A DNA stretch of 5,809 nt from SIG701 sp045123975 (GCA_045123975.1 JBGVKV010000121.1:1-5809), one strand, 5' to 3'. Shown: positions 1 through 5,570, counted from the first letter of the stretch. Numbers and translations are program-made. Notes: generated by a model not told the origin, from the letters alone.

Positions 1-81
1 GGACAGGGCGGCGGGATCTCCGGCTACAACCGTAAACAAAACGGACACAAAACAGAGCACGAAAAAGCAAATTCCCAACAT
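1..81 (-). CDS. N-terminal fragment of a small membrane protein (SpmA-like at best)
   Basis: Reading leftward, an ATG at 81-79 opens 27 codons that run off the window edge without a stop. The start is well supported: a GGGAGGTGA ribosome site lies at 88-96 on this strand, six bases before the ATG. The visible residues begin MLGICFFVLCFVSVLF and continue through TVVAGDPAALS. They form one hydrophobic segment with no positively charged residues, followed by a polar turn, as in an integral membrane protein with a membrane helix right at its N-terminus, or an uncleaved signal anchor. The pattern of a start-proximal helix ending near a Gly and followed by an amphipathic Ala/Leu stretch resembles spore maturation protein A / nucleoside-recognition (Gate) domain proteins. 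That identity is a guess from 27 residues and should not be relied on. The gene is divergent from the AbrB-family regulator downstream. Confidence 0.6.
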   Translation of the reverse strand, partial: MLGICFFVLCFVSVLFTVVAGDPAALS

Positions 82-130
82 AATTCGTCACCTCCCGACA
101 GAATCAAACAAGATGCGAACACAGATAAAA

Positions 131-178
131 ACAAATTGTAAATTGTGATCGAATTACCATTTTTTTGCAATTTAATTG
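131..178. promoter_or_regulatory. AT-rich palindromes and tandem AAATTGT: possible operator
   Basis: This stretch contains ACAAATTGT (131-139), which is symmetric about its middle A; a tandem repeat of AAATTGT at 133-139 and 140-146; and CAATTTAATTG (168-178), symmetric about its middle T, which abuts the -35 box of the regulator promoter. The half sites share the AATTG core. AbrB-family proteins are known to bind AT-rich, weakly conserved DNA and often repress their own genes, so autoregulation, perhaps with control of the divergent gene, is a reasonable inference. Nothing here proves binding. Confidence 0.3.
142..170 (-). promoter_or_regulatory. weak candidate promoter for the leftward membrane-protein gene
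   Basis: On the minus strand TTGCAA (165-170) is followed after exactly 17 bases by CACAAT (142-147), each matching 4 of 6 consensus positions. It is the best spaced pair I find ahead of the gene at 1-81, and it would give a leader of roughly 55 bases. The match is weak, and the DNA is so AT-rich that chance pairs are expected. Confidence 0.25.
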
Positions 179-207
179 TTTACAGAAAAGGAATTTTTTG
201 GTATAAT
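179..207 (+). promoter_or_regulatory. sigma-A promoter of the AbrB-family gene
   Basis: TTTACA (179-184, 5 of 6 consensus) is separated by 17 bases from a perfect TATAAT (202-207). A TG at 199-200 makes an extended -10. Transcription should begin near 214, giving a leader of about 64 bases before the ATG at 278. I see no hairpin or riboswitch in the leader. Confidence 0.85.
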
Positions 208-277
208 GGTGTTGCGAATCAGAAATGAGACAAATTTACTGAGGAATCAACAAAGAGCAATAGCGGAGGAAAAAGAA

Positions 278-523
278 ATGAAATCTATCGGAATTGTGCG
301 GAAAGTGGACGAGTTGGGCAGAATCGTTCTGCCGATTGAAACCAGACGCCAGCTGGGTCTGGATGCGAAGGACGGCGTGGAGATCTTCGTGGATGAGGAT
401 AAGATCATCCTGAAGAAATACGAGCCTTGCTGCCTGTTCTGCGGAGACGGAGACAACGTGGTGATCTTCCGCGACAAAAAGGTTTGCAAAAAGTGCCTTT
501 CTGAGATGCAACAGAAGCTGTAA
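278..523 (+). CDS. AbrB/SpoVT-family transition-state regulator with Cys4 tail
   Basis: The product has 81 residues. Residues 1-47 (MKSIGIVRKVDELGRIVLPI, then ETRRQLGL and KDGVEIFVDEDKIILKKY) are a clear SpoVT/AbrB swapped-hairpin DNA-binding domain, very close to the N-terminus of Bacillus subtilis AbrB and Abh, including the KVDELGR and LPIE signatures. In place of the usual AbrB C-terminal dimerisation domain there is a short tail with C51-C52-x2-C55 and C70-x2-C73, which looks like a minimal zinc ribbon. Similar short Cys-tailed AbrB proteins are common in Clostridia. It probably acts as a cytoplasmic dimer or tetramer that binds AT-rich promoters at growth transitions; which promoters is unknown. 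The start at 278 is chosen because AGCGGAGGA (262-270) sits seven bases upstream and alignment to AbrB begins there. An in-frame TTG at 176 overlaps the promoter and cannot be the start. Confidence 0.9.
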   Translation: MKSIGIVRKVDELGRIVLPIETRRQLGLDAKDGVEIFVDEDKIILKKYEPCCLFCGDGDNVVIFRDKKVCKKCLSEMQQKL

Positions 524-560
524 TTCCAAGGCATTGTATGTCCGAGGGGAAAAGAATATG

Positions 561-598
561 AAAAAAGGCTGTTGCGAGAGCAACAGCCTTGATTTTTT
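561..598. terminator. bidirectional intrinsic terminator
   Basis: An 11-bp perfect stem (565-575 with 580-590, arm AAGGCTGTTGC) closes on a GAGA tetraloop of the GNRA type. Six T (593-598) follow on the plus strand and six A (561-566) precede it, giving a U-run on the minus strand. It can stop both the regulator transcript from the left and the glycosidase transcript from the right, whose stop codon is 15 bases from the stem. Confidence 0.93.
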
Positions 599-604
599 GT
601 CTTC

Positions 605-3265
605 TTATTTCGGGTAAACGGAAATGTGGGAAACCCGTCCCGTGGGGATGCGGATGCCCAGAGCACATTCGCAGCATTTGGCTTCCACCAATTCGCCGTT
701 GACCATTACCCGGTAATCGTCTCTTGCCAGGGAGATCACAATGGACGTTTCCGGCCGCTTGGACACACCGGCATCTACGCTCAGATCCACGCACGCGCAT
801 CCCTCGCCGAAGGAGGAGGTGATCACGCATACGTCCGGCGGAGCAATCACGTTGCCGGGCGCGAACAGGGTGTGATACCACATGGACAGCGGTGCGGACG
901 AATCGCTGGTGCAGTGCCATCCGCCGCCCCGGCCGGTTTCCAGAACGAAATGCTCGTAGCAGTTGTAGCTGGCGTCGGTTTCGGACTTCCAGGTGTCCAG
1001 TGCCGTTGTGGCGATCTTGAAGGCATCTGCCAGATGGGCGCAGCCCAGCATGCCAAGGAAGGCAAAGTACTGCTGCGTCATGCCTGCGGTGCCGTTGCGG
1101 AAGCCGTCCCGACGGTAGTAGGGGGCGGAACGGTCCACGTTGGAAATACCCGCATCCGTCCACATACGGGCGGGATCCATCATAAAGCCGGCCAGAACCG
1201 CCTCCTGACGGGGATTGCAGATGCCGCTGAGCAAAATCTCCGCGCCGTCGTATCCCATATTGTAGTTCAGGAACCGATCGGTGCGCAAAAATCCTTCGGG
1301 ATTTCCGTTTTCGTCGTGGGTGATGCAGCCGAAGTATCCGCTGCGGCGGTCATAGGCGTAGGCCTGCAGTGCGCTGCCAAGGGAAGCAATATCCGCATCG
1401 TATTCGCCCTCGTCGCCGCATCCCAGAATGGCGGACGCGTGGCGGAGAATGCGTGCAAATACAACGGTGTGAATGCTGGTGTGGTTGGGACAGCACCGCA
1501 TCTCCAGTCCCTTGTCCCGGATGGCCTGGCAGACGGGAATATCGTTGTTTTCGTCCTGCTGCATATAGGCGGTGGGGTTCAGAATACCGGATTTCATCTG
1601 CCGCATGGCGGAAGCGGGATGGCGTCCCATCAGGAAGTGGTAGTACTGCCGGAGACGGGAATAGAAGGAGGCAAGGAAGGCCCGATTGTGGGTTTTGTCC
1701 CACAGAGCCTTGTAGGCGTAGGCCACCGTGGGGGTGGGATCGCCCACGTGGACGAAGGGAACCTTCTCCTCGCCGTCGGCACTCAGGCAGCTGTTCAGCA
1801 CCTCCATGGCCAGGCTGGGGGAGGTGGGCACCAGGCCCAGGGCGATCAGTCCCAGAGAATGGGTGGAGGGAACCGTATCCCGCTTGGCACCGGTGAAGCG
1901 GCGGGTGTAGCCGTCTCTTCCCCGGAAGGGATACAGAATATTGGTCAGTGTGGCCGCGCGGAGCAGCTGCTGGCTGAGGGAATACGCATCGGGGGGAAGA
2001 AGCTGGGAGCGGGTCTTGTCAAAAGCGGCGTCCGCATACGCTTCGTGATCTGTTTCTGCGAAACGGGCGAAATGCTCCTTGAGCCGTCCTTCCGCAGCGG
2101 TGCTGTGGCAAACAAGGGAATAGAGCCGCTTGGTTTCATAGGGGGAAAGGAACAAAGGACGGACGTACAGATCGGTATAATGGGCGTTGTGATCGCCCTC
2201 CACGATTTCGTGGGGGATATTTTTGGGAGCACCGGTTTTCGCTTCCCAGTCACTGCCCAGCAGCTCGCGCAGGGTGGCGTCGCCGCCCTCCCAAAGAATA
2301 CCGTATTCATGACCGCTGTCGTAAGAAAGCGTCAGAGTTTTGTTTTCCCGCACAATTTTGGGCGTGAAGGCAGGATCTTCCCGCACGAAGGATACGGGTG
2401 CGTCCGACAGAGTGATCACGTCAATGACGGCCCCCTGTCCTTCCAAACACCGGATCGTCAAGGGGCATGCGGATTCCCCGGAGGGGGAGACGGGGAAGGT
2501 ATGGGCAGCGAACGTGTCGCTGTCCACGGTACATTCCGCATCCGTTATTCCGGACAGCATGAGACGGGCGTGTCCCTTGGCACGGACTGTCAGAAGAAGA
2601 TCGCCGTTTCCGGGACGGGTGAGGGTATAGTCGGCCCGGTCACCGGGGGTCTTTCCGAATCGGCCGCCCAGCGCGTGACCTCCCACCATTTCGTGACCGA
2701 CGATCTCGCCGACACGCATGCCCTGCGGAGGCAGATCCTTTTCGGCTTCGGGGTCTGCCAGGACAAGAGTATCATATTCCACGCCGTCCACGGAGGTGTA
2801 CTTGCCGTCGCAGACTGGTTTTACCCAGGCGGCGTATTTGCCCTCCGTCAGAGGATACTGCATCGAAGCCAGATAGTGCAGTCCCAATTGCTGGGACACA
2901 CCGGTGTTGTTGTGGGCTTCTACCTCAATCATATAGGCATCGTCTGCCAGACGGATGTAGGAAATGTCGCAGTACAGACGGTCCTTCCATTCCAACTCAA
3001 ATCGATAGGTGTACAAGGACAGATCCTCCATGGCAAGCCAGGGGAAGTGAAAGGATTCCTCCCGCTCGGTAGGCAGATGAGCCTTGCCCTGATAATACCG
3101 GGGAAAGACGGAGAGATGGAATCCGGCACCGCGGGCGGGATCCGTGGTGTGCACGATACCGGCGATGTTGGACGAATAAGGGCCCCACTGGGGCAGAGAA
3201 ACGTCCTGGGTACGTGCCATCGAGTCGAAATCCTCCCGGGATTGGGTGATAATTTTGTTGTCCAT
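605..3265 (-). CDS. GH63/MGH1-like (alpha/alpha)6-barrel glycosidase
   Basis: The product has 886 residues, with no signal peptide or membrane segment, so it is probably a cytoplasmic enzyme acting on imported oligosaccharides or glycosides. Residues 1 to about 400 are beta-rich and look like the N-terminal sandwich domain of this fold. About 410-805 is helical and reads like a six-hairpin barrel. The region 674-735 (AEILLSGICNPRQ, FRNGTAG) and 770-777 (YEHFVLET) follow the order of the C-terminal part of GH63 and mannosylglycerate hydrolase-like enzymes, where the Glu of YEHF (E771) is the likely general base. About 810-886 is a C-terminal beta domain. The usual acid-bearing ESGxDNS motif is not evident; QQDENND at 569-575 sits at the right place. 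Substrate is unknown. The start is set at 3265: a GAGGG site lies six bases upstream, and the longer in-frame ATG at 3343 lies almost on the predicted transcription start. It is convergent with the AbrB gene and divergent from lplA. GH78, GH94 and GH15 were considered but their signatures are absent. Confidence 0.75.
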   Translation of the reverse strand: MDNKIITQSREDFDSMARTQDVSLPQWGPYSSNIAGIVHTTDPARGAGFHLSVFPRYYQGKAHLPTEREESFHFPWLAMEDLSLYTYRFELEWKDRLYCDISYIRLADDAYMIEVEAHNNTGVSQQLGLHYLASMQYPLTEGKYAAWVKPVCDGKYTSVDGVEYDTLVLADPEAEKDLPPQGMRVGEIVGHEMVGGHALGGRFGKTPGDRADYTLTRPGNGDLLLTVRAKGHARLMLSGITDAECTVDSDTFAAHTFPVSPSGESACPLTIRCLEGQGAVIDVITLSDAPVSFVREDPAFTPKIVRENKTLTLSYDSGHEYGILWEGGDATLRELLGSDWEAKTGAPKNIPHEIVEGDHNAHYTDLYVRPLFLSPYETKRLYSLVCHSTAAEGRLKEHFARFAETDHEAYADAAFDKTRSQLLPPDAYSLSQQLLRAATLTNILYPFRGRDGYTRRFTGAKRDTVPSTHSLGLIALGLVPTSPSLAMEVLNSCLSADGEEKVPFVHVGDPTPTVAYAYKALWDKTHNRAFLASFYSRLRQYYHFLMGRHPASAMRQMKSGILNPTAYMQQDENNDIPVCQAIRDKGLEMRCCPNHTSIHTVVFARILRHASAILGCGDEGEYDADIASLGSALQAYAYDRRSGYFGCITHDENGNPEGFLRTDRFLNYNMGYDGAEILLSGICNPRQEAVLAGFMMDPARMWTDAGISNVDRSAPYYRRDGFRNGTAGMTQQYFAFLGMLGCAHLADAFKIATTALDTWKSETDASYNCYEHFVLETGRGGGWHCTSDSSAPLSMWYHTLFAPGNVIAPPDVCVITSSFGEGCACVDLSVDAGVSKRPETSIVISLARDDYRVMVNGELVEAKCCECALGIRIPTGRVSHISVYPK

Positions 3266-3352
3266 TGTATACCCTCGCAATTTTCGGCCTGGATAAGCAT
3301 TTTCGTTTGAGCGCTGCAGAAAAAACTCTTTCCAGGTTACCATACTGTGTTC

Positions 3353-3381
3353 ATTATATCATATAAATTTCCATTTGCCTA
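3353..3381 (-). promoter_or_regulatory. promoter of the glycosidase gene
   Basis: On the minus strand a perfect TATAAT (3353-3358) is preceded by TGA, giving an extended -10. A 17-base spacer separates it from TAGGCA (3376-3381), a 4 of 6 match to the -35 consensus. Transcription would start near 3346, leaving a leader of about 80 bases before the ATG at 3265, which supports that start over the ATG at 3343. Confidence 0.7.
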
Positions 3382-3409
3382 TACTAATTTTCGAATTCCC
3401 CGAAATTGC

Positions 3410-3438
3410 TTTACATATGGCTTCCTCTGCGTTATAAT
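3410..3438 (+). promoter_or_regulatory. promoter of the lplA-methyltransferase operon
   Basis: TTTACA (3410-3415), a 17-base spacer and a perfect TATAAT (3433-3438) repeat the architecture of the AbrB-gene promoter. Transcription should start near 3445, about 24 bases before the lplA ATG. It is arranged back to back with the glycosidase promoter; the two -35 boxes are 28 bases apart, so one bound protein could affect both. Confidence 0.85.
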
Positions 3439-3468
3439 GTTTCTATCATTACGTTATAAGAGGATGCC

Positions 3469-4473
3469 ATGCGCGTTATCATTCATACCCACACCGATCC
3501 GTATTTCAATCTGGCCGCGGAAGAATATCTACTGGAAAACGAAACGCAGGATGTCTTTATGCTGTGGCGGAACGATAATGCCGTGGTCATCGGAAAGAAT
3601 CAGAATACCTGGGCCGAGGTGAACGTGCCGTTTACGGAAGAGAACGGGATCACCGTGGTCCGCCGCCTGAGCGGCGGCGGGGCCGTGTTCCACGATCTGG
3701 GTAATGTGAATTTCACCTACATCACCGCCCATGATCCCGCCCGCGGTATCGATTTCCGACCGTTTCTTCAGCCCATCCTGCGGGCATTGGCGGCGCTGGG
3801 CGTGAAGGCAGAGGCGGACGGGCGCAACGACATCGTGGTAAACGGTGCCAAGATCTCCGGCAACGCCCAGTGCGTGCATCGGCTGCCGAACGGTGGCGAG
3901 CGGCTTCTCCATCACGGCACGCTTCTGTTTTCGGCGGATCTGTCCCGTCTGACGGAGGCCTTGCGTGTGTCTGTCGAGAAGATCCGCGCCAAGGGCGTGG
4001 CCAGTGTGCGGGAGCGGGTCACCAATCTGAAAAACGTGCCCGGCTTTCCCCGGGAGATGACCGTCGAGGAGTTTATGAATCACCTGGCACGGAATGCCGT
4101 TTCTGCCGAGGCGGAATTGATCCCCCTCACGGAGGAGGAAACCGCCGGTATTCGTGCCCTCAGAGACAAAAAATACGCTGCCTGGGAGTGGAATTTCGGT
4201 GCCTCACTCCGCCACGAATCGGAGAAGAGCTTCCGTTTCCCCTTCGGCACACTTAACGCATCCTATACCGCAAAGAACGGCGCGATTGAATCCATTCGCC
4301 TGTTCGGCGATTATTTCGGACAGCGTCCTGTGTCGGAGTTGGAGAACGCCCTCGTTGGCATCCCCCTGCGGGCGGATGCCCTTGCCGCCGCCCTGACGGC
4401 ACTTTCTGCCCCCGTGGCAGATTATATCCACGGCGCCGCGGCGGAGGACATCGTCCGCCTTATTCTACAGTAA
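3469..4473 (+). CDS. lplA: lipoate-protein ligase A
   Basis: The product has 334 residues, the normal length of a two-domain LplA. It activates free lipoate with ATP to lipoyl-AMP and transfers it to a lysine of lipoyl domains such as GcvH or 2-oxoacid dehydrogenase E2 subunits in the cytoplasm. The catalytic domain (about 1-250) shows NLAAEEYLL (14-22), FMLWRN (30-35), VVIGKNQNTWAEVN (39-52), the lipoate-binding block RRLSGGGAVFHDLGNVNFT (65-83) and NGAKISGNAQ (125-134), with K128 the expected lysine contacting lipoyl-AMP. Residues about 235-334, beginning KYAAWEWNFG, form the C-terminal accessory domain. The ATG at 3469 has AAGAGG (3458-3463) five bases upstream; an out-of-frame ATG at 3464 is ignored. 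No lipoyl-acceptor gene is in the window. It is the first gene of an operon with the following methyltransferase, 18 bases away. Confidence 0.95.
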   Translation: MRVIIHTHTDPYFNLAAEEYLLENETQDVFMLWRNDNAVVIGKNQNTWAEVNVPFTEENGITVVRRLSGGGAVFHDLGNVNFTYITAHDPARGIDFRPFLQPILRALAALGVKAEADGRNDIVVNGAKISGNAQCVHRLPNGGERLLHHGTLLFSADLSRLTEALRVSVEKIRAKGVASVRERVTNLKNVPGFPREMTVEEFMNHLARNAVSAEAELIPLTEEETAGIRALRDKKYAAWEWNFGASLRHESEKSFRFPFGTLNASYTAKNGAIESIRLFGDYFGQRPVSELENALVGIPLRADALAAALTALSAPVADYIHGAAAEDIVRLILQ

Positions 4474-4491
4474 ACAGAGAAGGAAACCGCT

Positions 4492-5256
4492 ATGACTGAG
4501 ATGCCTTATACCGCTATGGCCCCCATCTACGATGAAATGAACCGGGAGCTGGACTATGCCCGCTGGGCGGACTTCGTGGAGGAGCAGTTTGCCCGCTTTG
4601 CGAAAACGAAGCCGGAATTGGTTCTCGATCTGGCGGCAGGCACCGGCTCTATGACCATCGAGCTGGCAAAGCGCGGCTACGATATGACCGCGGTGGATAA
4701 CTCCGCCGATATGCTGTCCATCGCCGCCACCCGTCTGGCGGAGGCGGGCTTGTGGGGCGTTCTGCTTCTTGAGCAGGATATGACGGATTTTGAACTTTAC
4801 GGCACGGTGGACGCGGTGGTCTGCTGTCTGGACAGCCTCAATCACCTCACCGAGGACGGTGAGCTGGAGAAATGCTTTGCCCTGGTCCATAACTACCTCA
4901 ATCCCGACGGACTGTTTCTGTTTGACGTAAATACCCCCCACAAATTCCGCCATACCTACGGCACCAACGATTTTATTCTGGAGAATGAGGGGGCCGTCTG
5001 CTGCTGGCAGAATCAGTTTGACGAGGACAGCGGCCTGTGCGATTTTATCCTCACCATCTTTGAAAAGCAGCACGACGGAAAATACACCCGTACCGATACG
5101 GTGCAGACCGAGCGGTGCTACAGCCGTGCCTACGTCACCCGTGCCCTGAAGACGGCAGGCTTTGACGTGCTGGGATTTTATGAGGATTACGACTTCACGC
5201 CGGCGGGCCGATCAAGCGATCGGTGGTACGTTGCTGCCCGCTGCCGGAAGGACTAA
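4492..5256 (+). CDS. class I SAM-dependent methyltransferase (YqeM-like)
   Basis: The product has 254 residues, is soluble, and has a single Rossmann-fold methyltransferase domain. The N-terminal YTAMAPIYDEM (6-16) is the lead-in typical of this family. Motif I is VLDLAAGTGS (44-53), the acidic end of beta-2 is AVDNS (67-71, D69 for the ribose hydroxyls), QDM (95-97) follows beta-3, and DAVVCCLDSLNHL (107-119) is motif IV. Order and spacing resemble Bacillus subtilis YqeM, a methyltransferase whose substrate is, to my knowledge, not established; I therefore assign no substrate. The start has GAGAAGGA at 4477-4484, seven bases before the ATG. The 18-base gap after lplA with no terminator indicates co-transcription. 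Cysteine is rather frequent (residues 111, 112, 128, 170, 171, 183, 209, 251). No GC-rich terminator hairpin follows, so the operon may end by another mechanism in the A/T tracts at 5265-5293 or read into the tRNA genes. Confidence 0.9.
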   Translation: MTEMPYTAMAPIYDEMNRELDYARWADFVEEQFARFAKTKPELVLDLAAGTGSMTIELAKRGYDMTAVDNSADMLSIAATRLAEAGLWGVLLLEQDMTDFELYGTVDAVVCCLDSLNHLTEDGELEKCFALVHNYLNPDGLFLFDVNTPHKFRHTYGTNDFILENEGAVCCWQNQFDEDSGLCDFILTIFEKQHDGKYTRTDTVQTERCYSRAYVTRALKTAGFDVLGFYEDYDFTPAGRSSDRWYVAARCRKD

Positions 5257-5264
5257 AAGACCGC

Positions 5265-5293
5265 AAAAAATTTTTTTGAAAAAAATGAAAAAA
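5265..5293 (+). promoter_or_regulatory. A/T-tract UP-like element of the tRNA promoter
   Basis: Runs of six A, seven T, seven A and six A (5265-5270, 5271-5277, 5279-5285, 5288-5293) lie just upstream of the -35 box, at roughly -68 to -41 relative to the expected start. Position and composition match UP elements that bind the RNA polymerase alpha C-terminal domain at rRNA and tRNA promoters. It might also act as a weak end for the upstream operon, but there is no stable GC stem. Confidence 0.6.
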
Positions 5294-5297
5294 GGTG

Positions 5298-5326
5298 TTG
5301 ACAAACGAAAGGTGGCGTGGTATACT
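5298..5326 (+). promoter_or_regulatory. strong sigma-A promoter of the tRNA operon
   Basis: A perfect TTGACA (5298-5303), a 17-base spacer and TATACT (5321-5326, 5 of 6) with an extended -10 TG at 5318-5319. Transcription should start near 5333-5334, about 48 bases before the first tRNA. A start at G5334 would make initiation GTP-sensitive, as known for stable-RNA promoters in Bacillus; this is inference. Confidence 0.92.
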
Positions 5327-5333
5327 ATAACAC

Positions 5334-5373
5334 GTCGCGAGGGCAACCGCGACACGGCGGTTCGAAAAGCCGC
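5334..5373 (+). ncRNA. structured leader of the tRNA operon with alternative stems
   Basis: The leader can form hairpin 1 (GTCGCG 5334-5339 with CGCGAC 5348-5353) together with hairpin 2 (GCGGTT 5357-5362 with AAGCCGC at 5368-5373 through one G-U pair). Alternatively it can form a single middle hairpin (AACCGC 5345-5350 with GCGGTT 5357-5362, six-base loop) that excludes both. No U-run follows, so this is not an ordinary attenuator. A role in 5' processing of the first tRNA is possible. The base complementarity is seen in the sequence; any function is inferred. Confidence 0.45.
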
Positions 5374-5380
5374 ACTGAAT

Positions 5381-5456
5381 GGGAGCATAGCTCAGTTGGG
5401 AGAGCATCTGCCTTACAAGCAGAGGGTCATAGGTTCGAGCCCTATTGTTCCCACCA
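5381..5456 (+). tRNA. tRNA-Val (anticodon TAC)
   Basis: It folds as a complete 76-base cloverleaf. The acceptor GGGAGCA pairs with TGTTCCC (one G-U), the anticodon stem is TCTGC/GCAGA with loop CTTACAA and anticodon TAC at 5414-5416, and the T arm ATAGG-TTCGAGC-CCTAT is intact. Discriminator A is followed by an encoded CCA (5454-5456). It reads GTA and, by wobble, other Val codons. First gene of the cluster; only three bases separate it from tRNA-Asp. Confidence 0.97.
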
Positions 5457-5459
5457 TTT

Positions 5460-5536
5460 GGCCCGGTAGTTCAGTTGGTTAGAACGCCGCCCTGTCACGG
5501 CGGAGGTCAGGGGTTCGAGTCCCCTTCGGGTCGCCA
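5460..5536 (+). tRNA. tRNA-Asp (anticodon GTC)
   Basis: A complete 77-base tRNA. The acceptor GGCCCGG pairs with TCGGGTC using two G-U pairs, the anticodon stem is CCGCC/GGCGG with loop CTGTCAC and anticodon GTC at 5494-5496, and the T loop is TTCGAGT. The discriminator is G, as expected for Asp, followed by an encoded CCA (5534-5536). Confidence 0.97.
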
Positions 5537-5537
5537 A

Positions 5538-5565
5538 GTAGCCTACGGTACGCACTAGAGGCTGC
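5538..5565 (+). other. hairpin in the tRNA-Asp/tRNA-Phe spacer
   Basis: GTAGCCT (5538-5544) can pair with AGGCTGC (5559-5565) through seven pairs, one of them T-G, around a 14-base loop. It fills most of the 34-base spacer. No T-run follows, so it is more likely a processing feature or chance than a terminator. Confidence 0.35.
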
Positions 5566-5570
5566 AGCAT

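Noticed and set aside
176..277. Longer start (TTG at 176) for the AbrB-family protein
   Set aside because: It overlaps the promoter boxes, lies upstream of the transcription start, and adds residues with no similarity to AbrB.
626..3310. 894-codon plus-strand open frame beginning at a GTG
   Set aside because: It is the codon-aligned shadow of the glycosidase gene. It has no ribosome site, its translation is rich in Gly, His and Gln with no recognisable domain, and the minus-strand product is a clear enzyme.
3302..3320. Catabolite-repression (cre) site in the glycosidase leader around AGCGCT
   Set aside because: Only part of the cre consensus is matched, with mismatches in both outer half sites, so I do not call it.
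3266..3343. 26-residue N-terminal extension of the glycosidase from the ATG at 3343
   Set aside because: The predicted transcription start (about 3346) would leave no leader or ribosome site for that ATG, whereas the ATG at 3265 has GAGGG six bases upstream. The extension also contains a TCA codon otherwise absent from the gene.
5208..5223. Perfect CCGATC-AAGC-GATCGG inverted repeat near the end of the methyltransferase gene
   Set aside because: It lies inside the coding region, 33 bases before the stop codon, with no T-run, so it is probably incidental rather than a terminator.
5354..5374. GGTTCGA-like segment in the tRNA leader as a remnant of a decayed tRNA
   Set aside because: Although TTCGAAA resembles a T loop, the flanking bases do not form a five-pair T stem around it and no acceptor, D or anticodon arm is recognisable.
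5162..5482. 106-codon open frame running from the methyltransferase end through the first tRNA
   Set aside because: It overlaps the methyltransferase in another frame, then crosses the tRNA promoter and tRNA-Val. It has no ribosome site and the peptide ending is the translated tRNA sequence.
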